From positions 1 through 31,956 of the forward strand of contig JAEWPB010000009.1 in NCBI GenBank assembly GCA_023399465.1: a stretch of DNA of 31,956 nucleotides, given 5' to 3'. This document shows, one piece after another, positions 16,756 to 24,737 of the stretch (positions are counted from its first letter, which is position 1; each line of letters begins with the position of its first letter). This stretch comes from Pseudomonadota bacterium (GTDB lineage Bacteria > Pseudomonadota > Alphaproteobacteria > Rhizobiales > Rhizobiaceae). Below the pieces are notes generated by a model. The model did not search any database, was not told the DNA's origin, and worked only from the letters and a program-made list of their open reading frames with translations. Both the position numbers and the translations under genes were made by a program.

Positions 16756-16817
16756 AGGTAGTTCTTGTCCCCCCAGATCCTGACAGCCTGTCCTCCGATC
16801 AAGCCGCGAAGCCGCCG

Positions 16818-17405
16818 TCAGCCGTTGGTGGCCGGGGCTTCGTCCGACGGCGCCGGCTCGGCCGCGTCGGGGGCGGTGCCTTCCGGTGCCTGCTTGCCGA
16901 GAATGCGGGCGCGGATCTGCGGCTCGATATCCTCCGGCAGAACGCCCTCGAGCTTCACGACAAGCGCATCGAGGAAGGGCTTGGATTTCGCATTGTTGAC
17001 CCAGTCCGGACGATGCGAGACATCGACCAGCCAGTTCCAGAAGGCAACGGCCACCACCAGAAGCAGGATACCGCGCGCGGCCCCGAACAGAAAGCCCAGG
17101 GTGCGGTCGAGCGCGCCGATCCGGCTGTCGATGATGAAGTCGGCGATCTTCATGGTGATGAAGGAAATAACGATCAGCGAGATGATGAAGACCACGGCGA
17201 CGGAGCCGGCGATGGCGATCCGGTCGTCGTCGGTGTAACCCTTGGCGTAGGGCAGCAGCACCGGATAGAGGTAGTAGGCGGCGGCAGCCGACCCACCCCA
17301 ACTGGCGATGGAGAGAATTTCCCGCGAGAACCCGCGCACCATGGCGAGGACGGCGGAGAACAGCACGATACCAATAACAACACCGTCAAAAATCGTAATG
17401 GGCAT
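16818..17405 (-). CDS. cvpA: CvpA family membrane protein
   Basis: A 195-residue inner-membrane protein of the CvpA family, named for colicin V production in E. coli; its exact role is unknown, though family members are linked to envelope homeostasis. Four hydrophobic segments are visible (about 5-25, 30-50, 63-85, 100-130), with the family features FDGVVIGIVLFSAVLAMVRGF at the N-terminus (20 residues after Ile4) and GALDRTLGFLFGAARG before the last helix. The C-terminal 45 residues are polar and rich in Ala, Pro and Glu. The ATG is preceded by GGAGTGG. It lies between radA and purF on the same strand; cvpA-purF adjacency is widely conserved. Confidence 0.9.
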   Translation of the reverse strand: MPITIFDGVVIGIVLFSAVLAMVRGFSREILSIASWGGSAAAAYYLYPVLLPYAKGYTDDDRIAIAGSVAVVFIISLIVISFITMKIADFIIDSRIGALDRTLGFLFGAARGILLLVVAVAFWNWLVDVSHRPDWVNNAKSKPFLDALVVKLEGVLPEDIEPQIRARILGKQAPEGTAPDAAEPAPSDEAPATNG

Positions 17406-17496
17406 TTATTTCCACTCCAAATCCGGCCTGCCGAGATGAGAAGGCCGACGTGCCTTTATTGTCCGTTTCCAGTCACCGCCGGGCTCCGTCCCGGCA

Positions 17497-18900
17497 TCAG
17501 TTCTCTTGTTCCGCCTGCTTCAGCGCGCCCTTGGACCCGGCGATACGCGCCACCAGATCCGGCAGGCTCTCGATTTCGTTCCAGCGGCCGCCGCTTCCCT
17601 TGGGAAGATCGGCAGAGGCCGTGGGCAGAAGGGCGGCAGAAAATCCTAGCTTTTCGGCTTCCTTGAGGCGCTGGGCGGTGTGCGCAACCGGCCGGATAGC
17701 GCCGGACAGGCTGACTTCGCCGAAATAGACGCAATCGGCGGGAAGGGCAAGACCGGCAAGCGATGAAACCAGTGCAGAGGCGACGGCAAGGTCGGCTGCG
17801 GGCTCGGATATACGATAGCCGCCGGCGATGTTGAGATAGACGTCATGCTGACCGAGCCTGACGCCGCAATGGGCTTCGAGCACGGCGAGGATCATCGACA
17901 GCCGGGCGGAGTCCCAGCCGATGACGGCGCGGCGAGGGGTGCCCAGCGACGTCGCGGCGACCAGCGCCTGCACTTCGACAAGGATTGGTCGGGTACCTTC
18001 CATGCCGGCGAAAACCGCGGCGCCGGGGGCTTTTGCATTGCGCTCGCCGAGGAAGAGCTCGGAAGGATTGGCAACTTCGCGCAAACCCCGGTCGGACATT
18101 TCGAACACGCCGATCTCGTCGGTCGGCCCGAAGCGGTTCTTGACCGTCCTGAGGATGCGGTAATGGTGGCCGCGGTCGCCTTCGAAATAGAGGACCGCGT
18201 CGACCATGTGCTCGACCACGCGCGGACCGGCGATCTGGCCTTCCTTGGTGACGTGACCGACGAGCACCATGGCGGCGCCGGTCTGCTTGGCGAAACGGAT
18301 CATTGCCTGCACGCCGGTGCGTACCTGCGTGACCGTGCCGGGTGCGGAGTCCGCGGTATCGCTCCACAGCGTCTGGATGGAGTCGATGATGACGAGGTCG
18401 GGCCGCTTGCCTTCGGAAAGGGTGGCGAGGATGTCCTCGACGTTGGTCTCGGCGGCCAGCAGCACGTCGGTGGATGCCGCATCGAGACGCTGGGCGCGCA
18501 GTCGCACCTGTGCGACGGCTTCTTCGCCGGAGACGTAGATAATGCGGTGGCCGCGGCGGGAGAGGGCGGCCGCCGCCTGCATCAGGAGCGTCGACTTGCC
18601 GATGCCGGGGTCGCCGCCGACGAGAACCGCCGAGCCGCGGACGAAACCGCCGCCGGTCACCCGGTCGAGTTCGGATATGCCGGTCTGGATGCGCGGCGCT
18701 TCCTCGATCTCGCCGGAAAGCGAGGTCAGCGTCACCGGGCGACCCTTCTTCGGTGTCTTGCCGGGGCCGCTGCCGATGCCGCCCATCGGATCTTCCTCGA
18801 CGATGGTGTTCCACTCGCCGCAGCCGTCGCACTTGCCGGCCCACCGGCTATGGACGGTGCCGCAGTTCTGGCAGGTGAATTGGGTACGGGCTTTCGCCAT
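17497..18900 (-). CDS. radA: DNA repair protein RadA (Sms)
   Basis: A RecA-like ATPase that helps branch migration and processing of recombination intermediates. The 467-residue protein has all three parts: a zinc finger with Cys10, Cys13, Cys24 and Cys27; a RecA-type ATPase with Walker A GGDPGIGKST (95-104), Walker B DLVIIDSIQTLWS near 170 and the RadA-specific KNRFG motif near 252; and a C-terminal Lon-protease-like domain lacking the peptidase Ser-Lys role. The ATG at 18900 shares one base with an upstream TGA (TGATG), and the Shine-Dalgarno site is poor, which hints at coupling to whatever is translated upstream. It lies 137 bases after alr and 91 before cvpA. Confidence 0.96.
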   Translation of the reverse strand: MAKARTQFTCQNCGTVHSRWAGKCDGCGEWNTIVEEDPMGGIGSGPGKTPKKGRPVTLTSLSGEIEEAPRIQTGISELDRVTGGGFVRGSAVLVGGDPGIGKSTLLMQAAAALSRRGHRIIYVSGEEAVAQVRLRAQRLDAASTDVLLAAETNVEDILATLSEGKRPDLVIIDSIQTLWSDTADSAPGTVTQVRTGVQAMIRFAKQTGAAMVLVGHVTKEGQIAGPRVVEHMVDAVLYFEGDRGHHYRILRTVKNRFGPTDEIGVFEMSDRGLREVANPSELFLGERNAKAPGAAVFAGMEGTRPILVEVQALVAATSLGTPRRAVIGWDSARLSMILAVLEAHCGVRLGQHDVYLNIAGGYRISEPAADLAVASALVSSLAGLALPADCVYFGEVSLSGAIRPVAHTAQRLKEAEKLGFSAALLPTASADLPKGSGGRWNEIESLPDLVARIAGSKGALKQAEQEN

Positions 18901-18968
18901 CAGAATGTGGTTCCAGTCGCTGTCGGATATGGGTGGATGTTGCCGTTCGCAGTCACGAAGAGAATCAT
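18900..18968 (-). CDS. Possible 22-residue leader or remnant peptide before radA
   Basis: An ATG at 18968 opens a 22-codon frame whose TGA overlaps the radA start as TGATG. The frame is also open upstream to the alr stop, with 45 sense codons in all, in the same frame as alr. No other start codon of the ATG, GTG or TTG kind lies in the stretch and no convincing ribosome site precedes the ATG. It could be a coupling peptide, the remains of a lost gene, or chance. Confidence 0.2.
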   Translation of the reverse strand: MILFVTANGNIHPYPTATGTTF

Positions 18969-19037
18969 GCCTGCATCAAGTAGATGCCTGACGTCGGCAA
19001 AGGCAAGTGCGGGTGGCTGTATGGCGAGGCTACCCCG

Positions 19038-20204
19038 TCAGGCTTCGACCGGCAGGATCTGCCGCTCGTAGCGCAGGCCGAGGCTTGTCAGCATTTCGTA
19101 GCCGATGGTGCCTGCCGCTTTCGCGACGTCGTCGACGCTGAGGTCGGGGCCGAAGAGCTGGATGTAATCGCCCGCACGAACGGCATTTCCCGGCAGGTCG
19201 GTGATGTCGAAGATGGTCAGGTCCATGGTCACCCGCCCGGCGATCGGCACCAGATGGCCGGCGACATGTCCGAAGCCGCCGGCGATACCCGTATCGCGCA
19301 AGGCAACACCGGCACCCGAGAGATTGCGCATATAGCCGTCGGCATAGCCGACCGAGGCAATGGCAAGGCGGCTGTCGCGCGCCACCTTGTGCATGCCGCC
19401 GTAACCGACGGTCTCGCCGGCCCTGGCGTCGCGGACCTGCAGGACGCGCGCTTCCGCGGTGGCGACGGTGCGCATCGCGGGCGTATCGATGCTCGAGGCG
19501 CGGCTGCCATAGAGGCTGATGCCCGGCCGGGTGAGGTCGAAATGGTAGGCGGAGCCGAGCAGGATCCCGGCAGAGGCCGAGAGGCTTGATTCGATACCTT
19601 CAAAGGCCGCGCTAACCTTGCGGAATGACTCGAGTTGCAGCCGGTTCATCGGCGACATCGGATCGTCTGCGCAGGCGAGATGGCTGAGGACGAGCACCGG
19701 CGACAGGCTGGCAGGGCGCGAGGTGTCGTCGGCCAGTTCCAGCGCATCCTCGAGCGCCAGCCCCAGCCGGTTGAAGCCTGTATCGACCTGCAGGGCGCAG
19801 GGATGATCGCCGTGATCGGCAACGCAGCCCGTCCAGAAAGCGAGTTGCTGTTCGGACGCGATGACAGGCACGAGGTCGTAGCCGAAGAAGTGCGGCTCCT
19901 GTCCCGGCCAGATGCCCGAGAGCACGAAGATCCGCGCTTCCGGGGCGTAGGGGCGAAGAGATACGCCTTCGGAGGGGGTGGCGACGAAGAAGTCGCGGGC
20001 ACCGGCCTGGTAGAGCGCCTGTCCGACATCCTCGATGCCGAGGCCATAGGCATCGGCCTTGACCACAGCGGCGGTGCGGGCCTTGCCGGAAAGGCGCGCC
20101 ATCGTGCGCCAGTTGTCCACAACTGCGCCAAGGTCGACGGTCAGGCGCAGGGCCGCGCTTTCGAACGCATCGAATTCGATCAGTGTCTCTTCCAGGTCTG
20201 TCAT
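19038..20204 (-). CDS. alr: Alanine racemase
   Basis: A PLP enzyme that interconverts L- and D-alanine, supplying D-alanine for peptidoglycan. The start is set at the ATG at 20204 (GGAAGAGAG upstream), giving 388 residues; a frame from 20264 would add 20. The PLP-binding lysine is Lys49 in AAVVKADAYGLG (45-56), and the catalytic Tyr from the partner subunit lies in TVGYGGMHK near residue 270. The N-terminal TIM barrel and C-terminal beta domain are both complete, ending LGLRYERQILPVEA. Residues 1-18 are an acidic extension before the conserved core. It is divergent from the AraC gene with a 105-base gap. The stop TGA is followed by C, the context most open to read-through, and the frame then stays open for 45 codons. 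Confidence 0.94.
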   Translation of the reverse strand: MTDLEETLIEFDAFESAALRLTVDLGAVVDNWRTMARLSGKARTAAVVKADAYGLGIEDVGQALYQAGARDFFVATPSEGVSLRPYAPEARIFVLSGIWPGQEPHFFGYDLVPVIASEQQLAFWTGCVADHGDHPCALQVDTGFNRLGLALEDALELADDTSRPASLSPVLVLSHLACADDPMSPMNRLQLESFRKVSAAFEGIESSLSASAGILLGSAYHFDLTRPGISLYGSRASSIDTPAMRTVATAEARVLQVRDARAGETVGYGGMHKVARDSRLAIASVGYADGYMRNLSGAGVALRDTGIAGGFGHVAGHLVPIAGRVTMDLTIFDITDLPGNAVRAGDYIQLFGPDLSVDDVAKAAGTIGYEMLTSLGLRYERQILPVEA

Positions 20205-20309
20205 GCTGTCTCTCTTCCGGGGAGGATGCCTCAAAGGCAGGGCGACCCTATCACTTTTGTTCAAGACGATAAGCGCCGATTGGTTTAATCATGTGGCCGA
20301 GGTCTCGCT
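20205..20309. promoter_or_regulatory. Divergent intergenic region between alr and the AraC gene
   Basis: This 105-base region must hold the start signals of both alr (minus) and the AraC regulator (plus), since they are read away from each other. I could not pick out a convincing minus-35/minus-10 pair on either strand. Confidence 0.4.
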
Positions 20310-21167
20310 ATGCACAATGTTTCGCAGAAAGAGGCGGTCGAGTTCATGCCGCTGGCCGACGCCGAAACCACCCGGTTCTGGCGGGACGGGCGATTTGGCG
20401 ACATGGAATGCCTGAGCGCCACTTTCCTTACCCACGAATATTCGCCCCACGCCCACGATACGTTCAGTATCGGAGCGATCGAGAACGGTTCGCAGATTTC
20501 CACCATCGCCGGCACGACGGAACAGACCGGGCCGGGCAATCTCTACCTGATCAATCCGGGAGAGGTGCATGACGGCGCGCCAGGCGGCGGCGGCTATCGC
20601 TACCGGATGATCTATCCGGGCGAGGATCTGCTTCGCGGCGTGCTCGAAGACGTGTCGGGCAGGGCGTTTCGCGGCATACCCTCCTTTTCCAACCGGCTGC
20701 CGAACGATCCCGAAGTTGCCGCTGCCTTTCACGCCGCCCATAGGCGGCTGGAGGCGAGGGCGGGCGCGCTCGAGGCGGACGAAGGCATGTTTACCGTGCT
20801 GGCGGAAATGTTCCGCAGATACGGAAGCGCAATCATCCTCCCGATCGAGAGCCGCGAGCGCGGCGCGGTGCGAAAGGCGCGCGACTATCTTTGCGACAAT
20901 TTCGAAAGCGATATCGGGCTCGAGGAACTGGCGGCCATCGCCGGGCTGAGCCGGGCGCATCTGATCCGCGCATTCCGCAAGGAGTTCCATATCACGCCGC
21001 ATGCCTACCTCACCGACATTCGCATCCGCGAGGCGTGCCGGCTGCTCCGGTCGGGCGAGGCCCCCGCGTCCGTGGCGCTCGCGTGCGGTTTTGCCGACCA
21101 GGCGCATTTTACCCGCCACTTCAAGGCGCGCATCGGGGTTACGCCCGGGCAGTTCCGCATCGCCTGA
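20310..21167 (+). CDS. AraC family transcriptional regulator
   Basis: A 285-residue activator-type regulator. The N-terminal half is a cupin-like AraC-binding domain: a HAHDTFSIGAIE segment near 48-59 and the turn LINPGEVHDG near 82-91 are typical of ligand-sensing members. The C-terminal half (about 185-285) has two helix-turn-helix motifs, the first in IGLEELAAIAGLSRAHLIRAF (21 residues from about 205, ending in the recognition helix), the second in PASVALACGFADQAHFTRHFK, closing with GVTPGQFR. GAGG lies eight bases before the ATG. It is on the same strand as and 102 bases ahead of azlC, a layout shared by many AraC-AzlCD sets, so it probably controls them. The effector is unknown; an amino acid would be the natural guess. 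Confidence 0.88.
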   Translation: MHNVSQKEAVEFMPLADAETTRFWRDGRFGDMECLSATFLTHEYSPHAHDTFSIGAIENGSQISTIAGTTEQTGPGNLYLINPGEVHDGAPGGGGYRYRMIYPGEDLLRGVLEDVSGRAFRGIPSFSNRLPNDPEVAAAFHAAHRRLEARAGALEADEGMFTVLAEMFRRYGSAIILPIESRERGAVRKARDYLCDNFESDIGLEELAAIAGLSRAHLIRAFRKEFHITPHAYLTDIRIREACRLLRSGEAPASVALACGFADQAHFTRHFKARIGVTPGQFRIA

Positions 21168-21269
21168 ACCGATATCCCGAAATCGGGTTTTGCTGATCCC
21201 ACCCGTCACTTTCGTTCAATACGCCAGCCTCCATCGGAACTATCGCAGTCGCCGGAACAGGAGACTGCA

Positions 21270-21971
21270 ATGAACTTGAAAGAGAAAAAGCGGGAGCTCG
21301 CTGCCGGCCTGCGTGCGGCGGCTCCCCTGCTGGTGGCAATGATACCGATCGGCGTCGTCTTCGGCGCCGTGGCGGTGTCGAAGGGGCTGTCGCCTCTTGA
21401 AGCGTCCCTGATGTCGGCACTGGTATTTGCCGGCGGCTCGCAATTCGTGGCGATGGATCTGTGGACCCATCCGGCGAGCTGGACGGCGCTCGGCTTTGCC
21501 GCCTTGCTGGTCAACCTTCGCCACGTGCTGATGAGCGCGTCCATTTCGGCGAAGCTCGACGGCTTTCCGGGGTGGCGAAGATATGCCGCCATGCTGCTGC
21601 TGACCGATGAAGCCTGGGCGCTTTCGGAGTTCAGGGCAACGTCCGGGCGGCTGACGCCGGCGTTCTACGTGGGTGCCGCTTTTCCGATCTATCTGGTCTG
21701 GAATGTCGCCACCATCTGCGGGGCGATGCTCGGCGCCATCCTCGGCGATCCCGCCATCACAGGGCTCGATTTCGCATTTCCTGCGGTCTTCATAGTCCTG
21801 CTTACGGGCTTCTGGAAAGGCAGGGAAACGGGTCTCGTTCTAGCAGCGAGCGCCAGCGCGGCTTTCGTCACCCACCAGATGGTGCCGGGTGCCTGGTATG
21901 TTGCTGCGGGAGCCCTGGCCGGACTGGCTGTCGCCGCCTTCGGCGCGGACGAAGTGGAGCAACCGGCGTGA
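21270..21971 (+). CDS. azlC: AzlC family branched-chain amino-acid exporter, large subunit
   Basis: The large subunit of the AzlCD type exporter (LIV-E family), which carries branched-chain amino acids and, in some species, analogues such as azaleucine out of the cell. The 233-residue protein has about seven or eight membrane segments and the family N-terminal pattern AAPLLVAMIPIGVVFGAVA (about 16-34) followed by MSALVFAGGSQFVA (50-63), plus NLRHVLMSASI near 85. AGGAG lies seven bases before the ATG. The stop codon overlaps the azlD start, so the two subunits are translationally coupled. Function is from family membership; the substrate was not determined here. Confidence 0.9.
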   Translation: MNLKEKKRELAAGLRAAAPLLVAMIPIGVVFGAVAVSKGLSPLEASLMSALVFAGGSQFVAMDLWTHPASWTALGFAALLVNLRHVLMSASISAKLDGFPGWRRYAAMLLLTDEAWALSEFRATSGRLTPAFYVGAAFPIYLVWNVATICGAMLGAILGDPAITGLDFAFPAVFIVLLTGFWKGRETGLVLAASASAAFVTHQMVPGAWYVAAGALAGLAVAAFGADEVEQPA

Positions 21972-22270
21972 GCGTCGATCCGGCAGCCCTCCTGGCAATC
22001 CTTGCGATGACGGTCGCGACGATCGCGACCCGGTTCGGCGGGCTGTTGCTGGTCAGGCATCTCACGCTTGGGGGCCGTGCCCGGAAAGCCTTGAACGCGG
22101 TTCCGCCCGCGGTCCTGATGGCGGTGGTGACGCCCACTGCGCTTTCGAGCGGCACGGCGGAAACGATCGCCTGCGCCGTCACGGCTATTGCCGCATTTCG
22201 CCTGCCGCTGCTGCCGGCGGCCGGCGCCGGCGTTGCCACTGTCGCGGTGCTTCGCGGAATCGGATTGTGA
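21968..22270 (+). CDS. azlD: AzlD family protein, small subunit of the exporter
   Basis: A 100-residue membrane protein with three or four hydrophobic segments, of the AzlD family that always pairs with AzlC. It starts with GTG at 21968, overlapping the azlC stop as GTGA. The segment TIATRFGGLLLVRHL (about 18-32) and the following NAVPPAVLMAVV fit the family, as does the length. The Ala-rich C-terminus includes a helix of FRLPLLPAAGAGVATVAVL type. It ends 66 bases from the convergent dnaB stop; no clear terminator was seen in that gap. Confidence 0.88.
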   Translation: MSVDPAALLAILAMTVATIATRFGGLLLVRHLTLGGRARKALNAVPPAVLMAVVTPTALSSGTAETIACAVTAIAAFRLPLLPAAGAGVATVAVLRGIGL

Positions 22271-22336
22271 GCCGAAGCGCGGAAGGTACTGAAATGACTC
22301 CGCATCGCTCCGTCGCCGGGCGGTGCGGAACCCGGT

Positions 22337-23830
22337 TCAGTGTTCCTCGTACTGGGTGAACGAGGGGTCGGCCAGGTCCGCAAAGCGGGTGAACTCGGAC
22401 TGGAACGCCAGCTTCACCGTACCGGTCGGTCCGTGACGCTGCTTGGCGATGATGACGTCGGCGGTGCCCTTCACCTTCTCGAACAGCGATTCCCATTCCG
22501 GGTACTTCGGATCGTTGATGTCGCGCGGTTCCTGGTTCTTGACGTAGTATTCCTCGCGAAACACGAAGAGCACGACGTCGGCGTCCTGCTCGATCGAACC
22601 CGATTCACGAAGGTCGGAGAGCTGCGGACGCTTGTCCTCGCGGTTTTCCACCTGACGGGAAAGCTGTGACAGCGCGATGATCGGCACGTTCAGTTCCTTG
22701 CCGAGCGCCTTCAGGCCGGTGGTGATCTGGGTGATTTCCTGCACGCGGTTGTCGCCCTTGCCGGCGCCGGTCATGAGCTGGATATAGTCGACCACGATGC
22801 AATCGAGGCCGCGCTGGCGCTTGAGGCGGCGCGCGCGGGCCGAAAGCTGGGCGATCGAGATACCACCGGTCTGGTCGATGTAGAGCGGCACCTTCTGCAT
22901 CATCTGCGAGCAGGCGACGAGCTTTTCGAAATCGGCCTCGGTGATGTCACCGCGACGGATCTTCGACGAGGAGACTTCCGTCTGCTCGGAAATGATACGG
23001 GTTGCGAGCTGCTCGGACGACATTTCGAGCGAGTAGAAGGCGACAACGCCGCCGTTCTTGGCCTTGTTCGATCCGTCGGCCTGGATTTCCGGCTCGTAGG
23101 AGGCAGCAATGTTGTAGGCGATGTTGGTGGCAAGCGAGGTCTTGCCCATGCCGGGACGGCCGGCGAGTACGATCAAGTCCGAGCGCTGCAGGCCGCCCAT
23201 GCGGGCATCGAGCGATTGGATGCCGGTGGAAATGCCCGACAGGCTGCCGTCACGTTCGAAGGCGGCGCCGGCCATGTCGATGGCCTGCGATACGGCGTCG
23301 TTGAACGACTGGAAGCCGCCGTCATAGCGACCGTTCTCGGCGAGATCGAACAGCCGGCGTTCGGTGTCCTCGATCTGGGTCTGCGGCGGCATGTCGAGCG
23401 GCGCGTCGAAGGCGATGTTGACCATGTCCTCGCCGATGGTGATCAGCGAGCGGCGCAGCGCCAAGTCGTAGATGGCGCGGCCATAGTCCTCGGCGTTGAT
23501 GATCGACACGGCTTCGGCGGCGAGGCGCGCCAGGTACTGAGCGACGGTGAGGTCGCCGACCTTCGAATCGGCCGGCAGGTGGGTCTTGATCGTCACCGGG
23601 TTAGCGGTACGGCCCATGCGGATGATGTCGCCCGCGACCTCGAAGATCTTGCGGTGCAGCGGCTCATGGAAGTGCGGCGGCTTCAGGAAGTCGGAAACCC
23701 GGTAATAGGCGTCGTTGTTGACGAGGATCGCGCCCAGCAATGCCTGTTCGGCCTCGACGTTGTTCGGCGCCTCGCGGTAGTGCGGCGCTGCCGGGTTGGA
23801 ATTGGCAATCTTGCGTACAGCGTCGTTCAT
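22337..23830 (-). CDS. dnaB: Replicative DNA helicase DnaB
   Basis: The hexameric 5'-to-3' helicase that unwinds DNA at the replication fork and recruits primase. The 497-residue protein has the N-terminal domain (about 20-125, NVEAEQALLGAILVNNDAYY), a linker helix region and the RecA-like C-terminal domain with Walker A AGRPGMGKTS (about 222-231), a FYSLEMSSEQLATR segment, Walker B CIVVDYIQLM, and the QLSRQVENRxDKRPQLSDLRESGSIEQDAD block that ends in the arginine-finger region. Length and motifs match proteobacterial DnaB; no intein is present. It stands alone on the minus strand: a strong terminator ends the upstream ribosomal operon, so its promoter should lie in the 250 bases ahead of its ATG. 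Confidence 0.97.
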   Translation of the reverse strand: MNDAVRKIANSNPAAPHYREAPNNVEAEQALLGAILVNNDAYYRVSDFLKPPHFHEPLHRKIFEVAGDIIRMGRTANPVTIKTHLPADSKVGDLTVAQYLARLAAEAVSIINAEDYGRAIYDLALRRSLITIGEDMVNIAFDAPLDMPPQTQIEDTERRLFDLAENGRYDGGFQSFNDAVSQAIDMAGAAFERDGSLSGISTGIQSLDARMGGLQRSDLIVLAGRPGMGKTSLATNIAYNIAASYEPEIQADGSNKAKNGGVVAFYSLEMSSEQLATRIISEQTEVSSSKIRRGDITEADFEKLVACSQMMQKVPLYIDQTGGISIAQLSARARRLKRQRGLDCIVVDYIQLMTGAGKGDNRVQEITQITTGLKALGKELNVPIIALSQLSRQVENREDKRPQLSDLRESGSIEQDADVVLFVFREEYYVKNQEPRDINDPKYPEWESLFEKVKGTADVIIAKQRHGPTGTVKLAFQSEFTRFADLADPSFTQYEEH

Positions 23831-24133
23831 CGTCTCGAATCTCTATTCCGGTCACTCATTGCCGGTTTGCGGCCATGCTGGGTGAAGGTCAACAGCGTTT
23901 GGCCACACGGGGCATGTCGCACACAGACTATCTGATTCTGTGCCCGTTGTTCCACTCGTCCACAGCCGGTGTGGGCAACCGAAACGCCGGTTGACACTGG
24001 CGATGTTGCAACAGTCCGGCCGCTGGCATCGATTTTCCCGACGGCCCGGTGGCGGGTCACGACAGAAACGGCCAACAAAAAAGCCCGGGTCAACAGACCC
24101 GGGCTTCGATGTGGAGGGAGACCTCCGCGTGAA
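23831..24133. other. Intergenic region between rplI and dnaB
   Basis: This 303-base gap holds the terminator of the ribosomal operon at its far end (24077-24106). The remainder should include the dnaB promoter on the minus strand, but I found no minus-35/minus-10 pair that stands out. A TTGACA sequence is present on the plus strand at 23991-23996, but nothing is transcribed in that direction nearby. Confidence 0.5.
24077..24106 (-). terminator. Intrinsic terminator of the rpsF-rpsR-rplI operon
   Basis: On the minus strand AAGCCCGGGTC (an 11-base-pair perfect stem with its partner GACCCGGGCTT), loop of four bases, then six T. It starts 28 bases past the rplI stop. This is the clearest terminator in the window. 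Confidence 0.93.
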
Positions 24134-24712
24134 TCAGGCTTCTTCGCCTTCTTCGCGGTCGGCATCCGGATCGAAGAAATCTTCCGGACGCAGTGCGTCT
24201 TCGTCAACGCCGTAGATGGCGTCGGCGGAGGTGAGGGTCTCGCCCTTGGCCTGACGCTCGGCTTCGTCGGCCGAACGGGCAACGTTCAGCTGAACGGTGA
24301 TCGTGACTTCGGAATGCAGGTGAAGCGTGACTTCGTGCAGGCCGATGGTCTTGATCGGGTTGTTGAGGTCAACCTGGTTGCGGCCGATGTTGAAGCCGCC
24401 GGCAGCGAGGATTTCAACGATGTCGCGGGCTGCGACCGAACCGTAGAGCTGACCGGTTTCGCCGGCGGAGCGGACGACGACGAAGGTCTTGCCGCCGAGA
24501 ACGTCGGCAACCTTCTGGGCTTCCGACTTGCGCTCGAGGTTGCGGGCTTCGAGGGTTGCGCGCTCGGCTTCGAAACGAGCCTTGTTGGCAGCGTTGGCGC
24601 GCAGCGCCTTGCCCTGCGGCAGCAGGTAGTTACGGGCAAAGCCGTCGCGAACCTTTACGGTTTCGCCCATCTGGCCGAGCTTGGTGATGCGCTCGAGAAG
24701 AATGACTTCCAT
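24134..24712 (-). CDS. rplI: 50S ribosomal protein L9
   Basis: A 23S rRNA-binding protein of the large subunit, made of two globular domains joined by a long helix. The N-terminal domain is typical: MEVILLERITKLGQMGETV, then KVRDGFARNYLLPQGKA (about 20-36). The linker helix (about 40-75) and the C-terminal domain (about 80-150) follow. At 192 residues it is about 40 longer than E. coli L9 (149), because of an acidic tail rich in Asp and Glu (DEDALRPEDFFDPDADREEGEEA, of which the last 20 residues are mostly acidic). Such tails are familiar in alphaproteobacterial L9. AAGGATC lies eight bases before the ATG. It follows the DUF2232 gene by 25 bases, last in its operon. Confidence 0.96.
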   Translation of the reverse strand: MEVILLERITKLGQMGETVKVRDGFARNYLLPQGKALRANAANKARFEAERATLEARNLERKSEAQKVADVLGGKTFVVVRSAGETGQLYGSVAARDIVEILAAGGFNIGRNQVDLNNPIKTIGLHEVTLHLHSEVTITVQLNVARSADEAERQAKGETLTSADAIYGVDEDALRPEDFFDPDADREEGEEA

Positions 24713-24737
24713 TTTCTTGATCCTTTCGGGTTTGAGT

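Noticed and set aside
17845..19071. Plus-strand frame of about 408 codons opposite radA
   Set aside because: Antisense shadow of radA; no family pattern.
23991..23996. Consensus TTGACA on the plus strand between dnaB and rplI
   Set aside because: No minus-10 at a proper distance and no plus-strand gene downstream before the convergent terminator.
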